A stretch of 64,000 nt of DNA from Scolanthus callimorphus (lineage: Eukaryota > Cnidaria > Anthozoa > Actiniaria > Edwardsiidae), in NCBI GenBank assembly GCA_033964015.1, contig CM066924.1:11744625-11808624 (forward strand), in the 5' to 3' direction. Both the position numbers and the translations under genes were made by a program. Shown here one piece after another: positions 22,348-35,100 of this stretch; positions within the stretch are counted from its first letter, which is position 1; the number at the start of each line of letters is the position of its first letter. The notes beneath the pieces are model-generated. The model was given only the letters and a program-made list of their open reading frames with translations. It was not told the origin of the DNA and ran no database searches.

Positions 22348-22594
22348 ACTTTACACCTGCCGCTATTAGTGATAGACCGTGCCTGGCAAAACCACCACCT
22401 TTCTTTGCAAGAAAACTTGATTTTTTGAACATAAAATAATGGAATTCATTGCCAAAACCGACAAACTAGTTGGTTTATACTAAAACAATTAGACCTCTCG
22501 TCCTCATGTGCTATGATATCAATAGACCATTCGGCCTTCGGCGTCATGGTCTATTCATCATAGCACATTCGGCCTTGAGGTCTAATTGTTAAAT

Positions 22595-22910
22595 ATGCGT
22601 CTTTATGAAACACAACGCCAGGGCAGAGCATCAGGGACGGCGCCCCCCAAGTTTTCATACATTTTCCCCACCACAGGACCCTGGGGACGAGGTTGATCCT
22701 GGTCTTACCGAGAAGATCCTGGGACGAGATTTCCGCCATTTTGAAAACGACCAAGACCCTGGGGACGAGGTTTCAAGATGGCGGACGGTTGTCTTCGTGG
22801 ACGCTTTTTATTAGTCAGCTACAAAATCTGGATAAATACTTGAGTTTTCTTGGATATCCCTCATTAGCAATACGTGCTGTATATTTATAGGATATGGTTA
22901 AATTGTGGTC
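22595..22910 (+). promoter_or_regulatory. PARP16 upstream region / probable 5' UTR
   Basis: This is the short interval between the foldback end and the PARP16 ATG. It contains two copies of a dispersed block (ccctggggacgaggtt at 22679 and 22757) also seen at 43682-43785. It also contains caagatggcgg at 22774-22784, which matches the YY1-type AAGATGGCGGC motif often found near animal transcription starts. No TATA box is clear. A promoter here is an inference from position. Confidence 0.45.
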
Positions 22911-23102
22911 ATGGAAAATGAAGAAAGTTTGGATAGTATAAAGGCCAGAGTGCTGGAAAAGATGAAAGACGATGTAGTTGCTGCGGAGTTTCGAATGAGC
23001 TTGTTTGTATCTGCCTTGGAGAGCTACCGGCATGACAGCGTTCTCAGACCTTACCCATCCTTAGGGATGACAGAAGATGGCAACAAAAATGTGCAACTAT
23101 TA
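22911..23102 (+). CDS. PARP16: PARP16 exon 1
   Basis: 64 codons from ATG, ending ...NKNVQLL, with donor GTGAGT. It encodes the start of the N-terminal helical domain. The reading frame runs on past the donor to 23147, but family similarity stops at the splice site. Confidence 0.9.
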
Positions 23103-26100
23103 GTGAGTACTTCTGTCATTATGTACAAGTCCGTTCTAGTCTTTTAATGTCTTTAAAGAAAGCTTTTTCCCACAGGCAATAAAACTATGGAATGGTCTGC
23201 CTGTTGGCGCCATAACTCAGCCCACTATTGACAGTTTCCTAGCTAGCCTATACTGACCACATATATTATTTATTATTATTATTTTTTCTTTCTCTTAGTT
23301 ATATGATTGTTATTTTATACCTTCACGTCATGGTTATGCCTTTGTGAAGTATAGTATTAGAGCGGATTTCAGATGACCGTCGTGTTTGCAATTAGTTTGC
23401 TTTCTCATTGGCTGCTTATTTCTATCAACCAATCAAATTGCGAACTAATTACAAGCAAGGAATTGGTTCGGCTCCTGATTGGCTGGGCTGGAAACCATTC
23501 AGCAGTAAGTTGTAATTACTCTTGTTTCTGATTGGCTAGTGATTGCTCAATTGCAATTGCTTTCACGACAGTCATGTGAAATCCGCTCTAAACATAAACG
23601 TAGTCAATCGTTAAAAATCGATACCGATAAAAATCGATAAAAATCACCGATTTTTATCGATTGTTCCGTGAAACCGTTAAAAATCGGTAGCCAAAATAAG
23701 TGTGCGGAAATCGATTTTTCCGGATTTATCGATTTCTAAAGGAAACTAAGAAAAACGTTATTTTATCAATTGGGAAGAGTATAAAAGGCAGAAGATAGAA
23801 CATTCTGCTCACTCTTGAAGAGTTCATGTATCAGTCAATTCCAGCGGTGGCCATCCCCCCGACCATCTTTCGCAATCTTTTAGCGCGTTGGGTTTTGCGG
23901 AACTACAACACCAGTTCACTTCCCTGACCAGTTATAACTATCAATTGGCAGTTACAATGTTCCAGTTACAGAAAATAATGTCACACAAAATAAAATGCCG
24001 AGCATGGCCCGTATACACCACACGACAAATGAATGGAATTTGTAGCCAAATGGCTACAACCGCGAATGGCCGAGAGAAATTAGTGGAGACGTTTGTTGTA
24101 TGTCACTACTATATTACAATACCTTAGTAGAAGAAGAATTTCAATTACGACTTGAGACTGACGGATTTGTTTCACTTATTTACTTATATTTTGTCTCGTT
24201 TTCAGAGAGGAGAAATCTAAAAGTACAGTTTAAAAATGAATTATAAATGCTCGGACAGAATAAAATGGAGTTGAAGTTCTGAGCGGGAATATTTTGTAGT
24301 GAAGCTTTACGCAGTGTCGATGAAATCTTTGTCTTTTTCTGGTCCCGGGGGAGGGGCATTTGTCCAATTTTTGTCTTGACCGCCCTGGGGTATTTTGCAC
24401 TTTTCAAGACCCCGGGGTGGGGAATTTTTACTTTTAATTTTAGAAATGACCAAAATCCCGGGGGTTGCCCGAGGGGGTGGGGGGGGGGGGGGGGGTGGTG
24501 GGCGGCATGGTCACCGCTGGAATTGACTGATACAATGTACAATAACAGAGATTGCGCATTGAAACGAAAGCAGGACTGAAACGTTGACATCATGACTTTA
24601 ATATGACTTCAAAAGAATATGAAATATATTGTATGCCATGGAACTACATGTTTAATAAGCAGGTCCTAAACATTATTGATAACAACAAACCATAACTGAT
24701 TTGGAAAATTATGTAACTAGACTGAGAATTCATTGTATAGTTCTATTTTATACCACGCTACAGGAAATTAAAGGCAATGTTTTATGTACCGGTACATGCA
24801 GTGCATGATCGAAATATTGAGTGGAATTATATCTTATTGGACATTTTAGTGTAGAATATCGCTGGATATTTTTTCGAGTCTGAAGGTGAGACAAAATAAG
24901 AAGACAAGAAAAATTATTCCAGCAATATTCTACACTAAAATGTCTAATAAGTTATTCATTATCCAACTTATTTTTCGTGACAAAATAAAGCAAGCGCATT
25001 GGAGTCCAAATATCGCTGTATATTTGGACTTGTTCCAGTCTTACTCCTGCGATATTTGTACTGGCCTGAGACAAGTTGGATAATACTGCCAAATATACAA
25101 CACCATTCCTGCATTCTGATTGGCTGTAGTTTCTGTGGCGTGGTATAAATAGTTTACTTCATAGAAAGTACGACATACCGAATTTTCAGGGCTTCAGGTT
25201 TTGAGAGATCCCCCCTTTCGCTCACCCCAAAATGAAGTGATCCCCCAAAAATCCTCTGCGGGATCTTCAGGGCTTCAGGTTTTGAGAGATCCCCCCTTTC
25301 GCTCGCCCCAAAATGAAGTGATCCCCCAAAAAATCCTCTGAATGAATTCATCAACAGCGCAATCTATGGAAACAAATCGAGACATTTTTAGTCAAAAACA
25401 AGTAACAGCGCCCGGCGAAAGGAAATTCCCCTTTGACAAAAAAAGCCAACAAAATGCAGTGCTCTATTCTGATTGGTTAAAACACAACAATCCCTGAATT
25501 CTATTGGTTATATTTTTCACATGTGCGAAACGCTATACGGCGTCCTGATTGGCTGTCAAGCTTTATTTTCACCGGTTAAATAAAGCATAACGATTTCTAC
25601 AAAGCGCCTTTACGTAATAAAATTCTCATTATATGTGTAATAAAAATAGAGAATAAAACATGGGCGTGCGGGGATGTGGAATTTATCTTCGAGTGTTCAA
25701 ATTTGAACACAAGAAGATAAATTTCATATCTCCAAGCACCCATTATTATTTTTTGTGACAAAATTTGGATTGGATGAATTCGCGATAGTGGCCATTATCA
25801 TAATTTTTCGCATGTGCGAATTACAATATTACTATGTGGCCAAAATCCTGATAAAACACTATAGTTTATATACCATATTTACCCATATATAAGACACACT
25901 TTTCACTCTTAAATGACCTTCAAAATCGGGGTGCATCTTATACATGGAACATCGCTTTTGGGAATTTGCATAACAACCAATACAAAAGATCCTTTACAAA
26001 TTGGCTGATTTATGGTTGCGTGGTTGGGTTGCCAATAAAAAAGCTAGCAGACATTGGAGGCTGTTTTTATTGCAAAAATCTACGAGCGTCACTCTCGGCC

Positions 26101-29100
26101 CAGGATGGACGTCCAAAAATCCAAGATGGTCGGCGATTAAACGTGAAGTAGCCACCGGATTGTTCTGACAGCTCTGGTCACACATTAGACCTAGTGGTCA
26201 TCTATACCTAAATTATCTAAACCGAGAGCAGTTTTTCTATATAAATAAATAATAATAAAAACAAGAATTGAATTTCTCTTGTAGTGAACTATGAATGCAA
26301 TGAATAGGTAACGAAAAGAGAAATGGTTTCCTTTATGGACGAAAGGGCCTGGACCTTAGTGTATTGATATGGTAATAATATGCTAATGAGTGAGTTGTTT
26401 ATATATGGCTGTTGTTCAGTTTCCCGCCATTGTGGGTTTTTGCTTTGTATACATTCAGTTTGAAATCTACATGGCTTCGAGAAAAAAGAGAAAAACCTCA
26501 AGTAGGCCTGTTACCCGTTCTCAAACTCATTCGTCTGTCACTACAGATCGTCCGGATTTCGTGGATGTTTTTAATCGTTTTAGAGATGTCTTCGATAATG
26601 GCGAAGACGATGACGACGCTGTTGATCGGGAGATTCATCGATCAGAAGCTGAGAGCGATAGCACCAGCAGCGATCATCGAGAAGGTCCTATAAGTTCTGC
26701 ACCGGCCTGGGCAAAGGAACTGCTCGCATCTCAGCAAAAATCCATCAATGAGCTTCGAAATGATATTCGATCGCTGAAACAGAGTATACTTTAGCGTACT
26801 TTGGTAGTTTCTGTAGTTGTGTTGAAGCCGACGTGAATAAACTTTGAAGTTTTGCGCTCGCGCCGTGAATAAACCCCACAAAACTTAAGTCAAAAGAAAG
26901 CTTTCATCGAGTACTTTCACTATTTCATAGTTATTACCATGTATTTTAAACACAAGAACAGAAACCAGCGAAACACTTCACCGATACTTTAGCGTCCCTT
27001 CGTTGTTGTGTTAGATGCCAAAGGCCGACATGAATTCAAACATAAACTTCGAAGTTTTGCGCTCGCGCCGTTAATAAACCTCACAAAACTTAAGTCAAAA
27101 GAAAGCTTACATCGAGTACTTTCACTTTTTCATAGTTATTACCATGTATTTTAAACACAAGAACCGAAACCAGCGAAACACTTCACCGATACTTTAGCGT
27201 CCCTTCGTTGTTGTGTTAGATGCCGAAGGCCGACATGAATTCAGGTTTTAGGTTTTATTATTCTATTTTGTACATATAACAAAAATAAATAGCCAGTGCC
27301 CGCAAATAGCTTAGCTAACGAGGCGGGCAGAGGGTTAACATTAAAGTTACAATATAGGACAATGAATTACAAAAATTACAAAGCAAAGAAAAGAAAGAAA
27401 AGAAAAAGGAAGTATGGCTACTTAGTATTATTTTTGTAAAGCTAATATATTTTTGTTTGTTTTACTTTTTTGATAATTTATCAATTAAACTTGATACATC
27501 AAGATAAGTATCCTCAGAACGAAAGATATTCAATAAATATTCTTGAAGGATTGATGAGAATTTATGTTTTGATGAAATCTGAATAAAATTGGGAATAGTG
27601 TTCCACATTCTAGCGCCAATGCGTGAAAATGAATTAAATTCAAACATAAACTTCGAAGTTTTGCGCTCGCGCCGTGAATAAACCTCACAAAACTTAAGTC
27701 AAAAGAAAGCTTACATCGAGTACTTTCACTATTTCATAGTTATTACCATGTATTTTAAACACAAGAACCGAAACCAGCGAAACACTTCACCGATACTTTA
27801 GCGTCCCTTCGTTGTTGTGTTAGATGCCAAAGGCCGACATGAATTCAAACATAAACTTCGAAGTTTTGCGCTCGCGCCGTGAATAAACCTCACAAAACTT
27901 AAGTCAAAAGAAAGCTTACATCGAGTACTTTCACTATTTCATAGTTATTACCATGTATTTTAAACACAAGAACCGAAACCGGTGATTAATTAGGCCGACA
28001 TTAATTAAAACAAAAAACTTCTGCTATATGCGGCGTAATAGTGTATGAAAACAAATAAACGTTATTCCAAATGAAAGTATATATGGTTCTTTATTTGTGA
28101 GCCCTTCTTAAAAGTTGCGTTTCGAAAAATTTACAAGATGCGAGAGCTTGTATTTGCTTGTTTGTTTACTACCGTAGCTTAGCTATGAGCCGTGACGGAT
28201 CGAAATTGGGCATAAATTTGACTATTAATTTTCGACGCCACCTACAAATATTTACGGCGATTGATGGCCCTACCCTTCCTCCCGCCCTCTGAGATTTTGC
28301 CGATGTTTACAAGACTAACCGTAGAGGCATCGACAGAGCCGCTTAGAGCACTCGTGCAGTATGTGAAAAGCCAGTGGATCGAAAACCCCCTCCACCGACC
28401 AAAAGATTGGAGCGTTTACGGAAAGGCCATCCGGACTAACAATGAAATAGAGGTAAGTAGATCAATTGTGGAATTGGAAATAATAAGTCTTTTAAAAAAG
28501 GAACAAATAAAATGGACAATCAACCGTAGCCGAAAAAGCCTCAAATCTACTATTAAATTATATAAAACTTATCAAATGTGTTCGTTTCTTTTAAGGGATG
28601 GCATCATGCTTTAAATCGCCGAGCAAAGGGAGCCAGTCACCTTCCCCTCTATGTCCTCGTAGAGTTATTGTACCAAGAGGCCAGGCTGTGCCGCCTACAG
28701 ATCCGCCTAGTATCCGAGAAGAAGCTGCAAGGGGTACAGCGAAAAAAATACAGACAGCTCCAGGCGAAAGTTTTTACACACTGGGATGCTTACGCAAACA
28801 GAGAGAAGACTGCAGCTCAACTCCTGAAGGCATGCGCTTGCTTGAACGGTCCAGCCCGTTCCTCGTAGATTTCAATTTAAATACATCGGCACTTAACTCA
28901 CACTAGAAATAATCACTGCATACAGGCTAAGCAAAACATTTCCAAAAGAGAAAAGTGTAAAAGTGATAACAAATGTTTTCAATGAAAGCCAAGATGATGC
29001 AACGAATTCTAGCGTTAGTTAAGATACTCAAACTTTGTAAATAGTTTTCAAATTAAGTTAGTAAAATAACTTTTATAGGATATATTGTTAAAAGAAGAAG

Positions 29101-32100
29101 GACCTAAAGTAAAATAAAAAATATTAGAGTGAAAATTGTAGTCTCTTTTAATGCGTGTGCAAAACATCTCAAGCCGTGTGCGAAACCTCCCATACAGGTC
29201 GTGTGCGAACGGGAACGTGTGCGAAATGTTGGGCGAGGACCCGATCACCGCAGTGTTATGTTGCGATTTGTTGTTACTAAGGACGTTAAGGAAATATTTA
29301 TTTATTTTACTTGACCTTGTGCACCACTGGATAATCTATAGAGAGCTGGGGGGGGGGGGGGGGTACTATCAATGATGATGATGATGGTTTGTCACTTCTT
29401 ATTCACGGCTTGCAATTCAATTTGTTTGTGTAGAAGACCATCTTTTTGCTGAAAGTCATGATCCATCTTTGGACTGCCAAAAACCACATTGCAGCCGCCA
29501 AAAGTCACCTTTTGAAGGCTGAAAGTGGAAAGTTATTGAATTCTGTATTTATTTTCTCACAGCAAAAACTTATTTTCCAATGTTTAATATGTATTTTGTA
29601 TCTTTATCTACCGGTATGAAATGAATTTTTCACAGAAAGGAAGCATTTTGAACTTTAGCATGTTGTAGCCTGCAATACATCATGGGAGCAAATAGGTACC
29701 AGTATATTGGTATTATAATAGAATCATGGACACTTGTTTTAAGGGTAAATGCCTATCACCCTGCTTATGCACCAGTCAATTGTAACCACCACTCCCCCAA
29801 CCTCGGAGCCATCCTTGATTTTTGTCCCCACCCTTGAAGCAAAACGTGTTGGAAATTCCCCCACCCTGTGGGGCAAGAGTGAGCTACCACATCATGTATT
29901 TTGATAGTATATGTTGAACACTTCCGAAAATTATTAGGGAGAAATATATAGAGTATATTACACGGTGGCACGAAGATATGAGTTTGGAGATATGAGTGGT
30001 GGCACGAAGATATGAGTTTGAAGATATGAGTGGCAAGAACAAATGTAAGCAAATGTAAGCTAATGACAGTTAGCTTCCTTAAGTATGACAGCTGTGTGTG
30101 GCAGCCCATTGCTCTCAGTGGTACGGAAATTGAAGAAGTGGTGTCCTTTAAACTCCTTGGAGTTTATTTGTCGTCGGACTTAACTTGGTCCACACATTGT
30201 GAGTTCATACTTAAGAAAGCTAACAGGAGATTATACGCGGTTAGGAAACTGAAGGCTAGCGGTGTGGCTGTCAAGGATATTGTAGCTGTCTATTTTTCCC
30301 TGGTGAGATCTGTACTAGAGTATGGCTGTGTGGTGTTTGCACACATGCCTCGATACCTCGCCAATGCATTGGAAAGAATTCAAAGGAGAGCGTTGGCTAT
30401 CATTTTCCCTGGTGTTAGGTACGAGGACGCTTGTGCGCAAGCTAGTTTACTCACGCTTGAAGCTCGTCGCTTAGACGCTTGTCGTAGGTTCGTGGGCGCG
30501 CTCCAGCAGGGAAGCCCTGTTGCGCAGCTTTTAAACGCCAGCCCCGTATCTGACACCAGGTACAATCTTAGGCACCCCCCTAAACACAAGCCCAAATTTA
30601 ATACAGACCGATTTGGTCAGTTTGTCACTGTGCGATTTTCATAATTTATTCGTAATATAATCTATTTGTTATGTAATATGACTTGACCTGACCTGTAATT
30701 CAGCTATTAAAGCTGCGAGAGGTTGAAATAAACAGATCATTCATTCATTCATTCAACAATATTTTACGAATGAGCGCAGGGAAAATAAAACTCATATCTT
30801 CAAGCCAACATGTAATTTTCTTTTTATTATATAGACAAACCAGAAAAAATATTTCAAATTGATTTTCAAGCATTTTTGTTTTGACTGATATCCTCACTAG
30901 TGAGGATATAGTCCGGTCAAATTAGCCCGAAAAAACCCCGAACCTGGAAAAAATTGCAACATGGGAAATTTTTGGTACTAATTGTCAAAAACATATGTAG
31001 GAATAACATATCCAAATTTCGTAGAAATCTGACCGGGGGAAGTTAGTTAAATTTTTGGTTTTACCGGCGACGTCAAGGGCGCCTTTTGTTTTCGGCGGCA
31101 CTTAGACAGTGAAAACATAGAAACTGGGAGAATGTTTATAGACTGTACAGAAGAAACCGGGGAAGATTTAACAAGGTTTTTCGGTCGAAACAAATAATTT
31201 CTGAGCGAGGAGTTACTGCTATGAACAGTTTAGTTCTTTTATTTCTCTTAGCGTATAATATTCGAACTTCAGTGTATATCACCTACGCGGTGAATACAAG
31301 GATTATACGGGATTAGTCAATTCTCAGGATTATTTAGTCATTATTTTGCAGAACTGGTTATAAGCAAGCACAATATTCACATCTATGCAATCACATTATG
31401 CAGTAGAAAGAAATTGCGTGAAATCGCATTCAATATCACACGCAGTTACGGCTATACAGTCTATAGCCCTCCCTTCGAATTGCTCGCTTTCATTGTCTAA
31501 GTGCCACCGAAAACAACAGGCTTTCCTTCGTGCAGACGGAAAACCCCCAAATTTAACCAACTTCCCCGAACAGATTTTCACAAAATTTGGACACGTATTT
31601 CTCACATATGTTCCTGAGAATTTGTTGTATAAAAATCCCATGTTGCAATTTTTTCCAGGTTAAACGCTAAATTGACCGGACTAATATTACATGGCCGCGC
31701 GGAGATACAAATTTTATCTTCGAGTGTTGAAAATGTATCTCACGAGTGAGCGCAGCGAACGAGTGAGATTAATTTTTAACACGAGAAGATAAAATTCGTA
31801 TCTCCAAGCGGTCATGTAATGTTCTGTTTATTATATAAACATCAATGAAATACCAAATTCAAATTTTATTTGAGTTAAGCTTATAAGGCGAGCATTCAGC
31901 AAAGGCAAGTGTGATATTTTCACATGTGAAAATAACATGATATTTTCACGTGTGAAGATATCAAGTTTTCGCGCGGGAGATCACCTGGTATTTCATTGGT
32001 GTTTATATAATAAATGGAAAATATGTCACTCAAGTCCCAGATGTAAATTCGTATGAGATCTACGAGTGGCATATTTCCCAGTAAAACATTCGTGTCTATA

Positions 32101-35100
32101 TAATAAATCTAAGATATATAGAATACAGTAAAACCCCACATAAAAGAACAGGTGTTTTGGGGAATCAGGCTGATTTTGTTCTTGTATATTGGGTGTTTTC
32201 TGCAAAATCAGCCTGAAAATGTTCTTAAGGTGTTCTTAAAGTTGTTTCTTAACATCAAATACTGCATACACTACAACAGTCAAATAAAGAATGTGATTGG
32301 TAGAAAGGTGACAGTCATTTAGTAACAACAATTAGTCAAGTCTAAAAAACAATTGCTACATGTACCCTGGAATTCCTGCTGTAGAACTATGGTCTAGCAC
32401 ATTATATTGATCTCCTCGGTATTCTACCACACAGTGGGTTACTGTACTAACTGGCAGCAATTTTTTATACAAGAACAATTTTCATTTTGCAGGCTGCATG
32501 TGTTCTTATGTACAGTATAAGGTACCTTTTTGACCAAATTTCAGCCTGAGTGTTCTTAAACCACTTGTTCTTTTATGCAGGTTTTTACTGTAATGCATTG
32601 GTAAAAAATATGGAAAATAACTTACCCCAAAGTTCCTCGGAAAATCACATCAATCGCGTTTTGCATCGTTTGGCATGTTGTCAGTGCTCCTGCTAAAGGG
32701 GGGTGGATGTATTTCAAGGTGAATGGAGAGATTGCAACAAATTCTATCCCCCACCTAATTCCCAACAATCAGGGGTGGGGGGTCCATGACGAGAATATCC
32801 CCCATGTAGTTGGGACCAAAACCTGACCTATACATATAAATGCCTCATGTTTTCCCCACCCTTCCGCGAGGTTAGGGGGGGGGGGCAGATGGTGGTGGTT
32901 ACAAGGGACTGGTGCATTATGCCAAATGCTTCTACAATACAGCACTCGCAAGAAATTTTGTTCTGCTTACAGCTGTAGTTTCTCCCATGATGCACCACAG
33001 ACTACATACAAGTGACAGTTGTGATGGTTCAACTTTTTCTGAAATAGGTGTAAGTAATCTACATGGTAAATTACTACTTTGCACTGATTCTGAAAGATGC
33101 TCTTTTGTGTTTTGTGACAGACCACTTTGTGTAGTTCAGTACCAAGGTTTGCCCAACTCTTGGATGGCAAGAGTGCTTCTCTAGAAGGCTGGAAACTCCT
33201 AGACTGGGTTTTCTCCAAAACATTTGACATCAAATCACTGAATAAATCAAAGGTTAGATGCCACTGTACTGGTTAGTGTACTCAATACCACAAAGTGGGC
33301 TAGAAATGCTGGTAACAGATTACACTGTACATTGTCATACTTTTCTGAACTTTTTCAAATAATGAGCTTGTACGGTAGTAGGAACAGTCTGTTGAATTGG
33401 ATAAGACGCAGCACTTGAAACATGCCTAAAACAACCTGTTCCTTTTGTTTTCTTTTTTCTTTTTTGCTCAACACTACAAGTTTTCACTTTCTTGAAAAGA
33501 GACAACAACACAAACATAAAGCTGCAGGAATTTTAGCAAACAAAACCCCCAAAAAAAGAAGCAAAAAGCAAAATGGGAATGACTGCTCACCTCGGTAAAT
33601 GGTTAGTTTTGTTTTCCTGCAAACCATAATGATGTTGAGATTTCGGGAAAACAAAACTAACTATTACCCTCGGGAGCAGTCACTAAGTTTACCTGTATAT
33701 TATTTTCAACAACAAAATAGTGACCTGGTTTACAAAATTAATTGATTGATTGATTGATTGATTGAGAACACAGAATGCTGTTGATCCATATTGATGCTGA
33801 TTTTAATAAAGGTATTGCCCTTATTGACAGTTTCAGGATATTGAAAGAAAAACAGGCCACTCAAGCTTCAACTCCACAAGCCCGGATTTCATCTTTGAGA
33901 TTGAATATCACAACAGTAATACTCTCAATACAAAGTTCTTGGCACTGGCAGACGAGTATGAGGTTCTCTATGCATACCATGGCAGCAGTCTTGAGAATTT
34001 CCATTCTATTCTGCATAATGGTCTCCACAGTCATCTCAATAAGGTATACACAGGCTTCTCATTAACAGCTGACAATCCATGATTACATAAAAGATTGTGT
34101 CGTGCATTGCATTATGGGAAATGAGAAAACATGGCAAGAATGACACACTGCAGAAGAAAAACTCACTTTGTACATGTATCTATGAAATGTTTTTTCATTG
34201 AAAGAGACATTTTAAGAAGGAATTTGAAAATCAGAGAATGTGTAAAAGAAGCGCCCCTTTTTCCTGCGGGTGCGGATTCTCTGGCATTGAAAATCCGGCA
34301 AAATAATGAAAATTGTTTGCTACTAGAAGGGTATACTATTAACATAGCTCCCTGATATCAGGCAATAATTTTGTTTAATGTTTTTGCTAAAATTTTAGAG
34401 GTGAAATGGAATGGGAAAAAAACAGCGGTAAATGGCAAGTAGGTACATTTTAAAGCTGATTGGCTAAGAGCAAGGCATTTTTTTTCTTAAGTGAGGGCAA
34501 TATTACTTTGCATACGTCTGAATACGTACAGTCAACACACATGCAGAATTTTGCCCGGATGACGTCATCGGTGACGTCACATCACGTGATCACGTTGTTT
34601 CGCTCCTTTGGCGACCTATACAATTCTACCCAACTTTGGTTGTCTAAAAGTCTTCCCTGTACGAGATATAAATTTTCAAGCAAACATGACTTCATCGGTG
34701 ACGTCAAACCACGTGACCACTTTATTTCGCTCCTATTGTAAACTAGACAAGTCTACCCAAGTTTGGTTGTCTAGGGGTCTTTTGTTTACCAGTTATTAGT
34801 TTTTCAAGCATAGATGACGTCATCGGAGACGTCACATCACGTGACCACTTTATTTCACTCCTCTGGTGACCTAGATAACACTACCCAAGTTTGGTTGTTT
34901 TAGAGTCTTCCCTTCACGAGATATTAATTTTTCAAGCAAAGATGACGTCATCGACGACGTCACATCACGTGATCACTTTATTTCGCTCCTCTGGTGACCT
35001 AGACAACATTACCCAAGTTTGGTTGTTTTAGGCCCGTTTCAAACGTCGCGCCAACGTCGTGCCGAACTCAATTCTATTAGGTTCGACGTTAGCGCGACTT

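Larger units (their letters stand above)
19311..22594. mobile_element. 3.3-kb foldback element
   Basis: The arms 19311-20133 and 21879-22594 are inverted copies. Landmarks are taacaattagacctcgaggc / gaggtctaattgtta, the ttgccaggcacg / cgtgcctggcaa block, the AGGTCAC arrays, 'ggagactgcagggagccccc', and atctacaaatatc / gatatttgtagat. Each arm begins with its own ~95-bp hairpin around 'catgaggccgaaggccg'. The left arm has an extra 158-bp palindrome. The 1.7-kb interior carries repeated 90-bp blocks and a small MITE but no gene. It ends 316 bp before the PARP16 start codon. Confidence 0.85.
29767..32916. mobile_element. Possible 3.1-kb TIR element with nested insertions
   Basis: Left atgcaccagtcaattgtaac and right gttacaagggactggtgcat are inverted repeats of about 24 bp, both next to C/G-rich 'ccaccactcccc' type sequence. 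Related solo ends occur at 15349 and 39031. If it is one element, it has been filled by a LINE and at least three MITEs. The two ends could also be separate truncated copies. Confidence 0.4.

Noticed and set aside
24180..24593. 137-codon minus-strand ORF
   Set aside because: It spans the right terminal repeat and a G homopolymer of the 23828-24534 element; proline/histidine run is a by-product.
26990..27230. Hammerhead-like GAAAC words in the 203-bp tandem units
   Set aside because: No CUGANGA core nearby, so no ribozyme can be formed.
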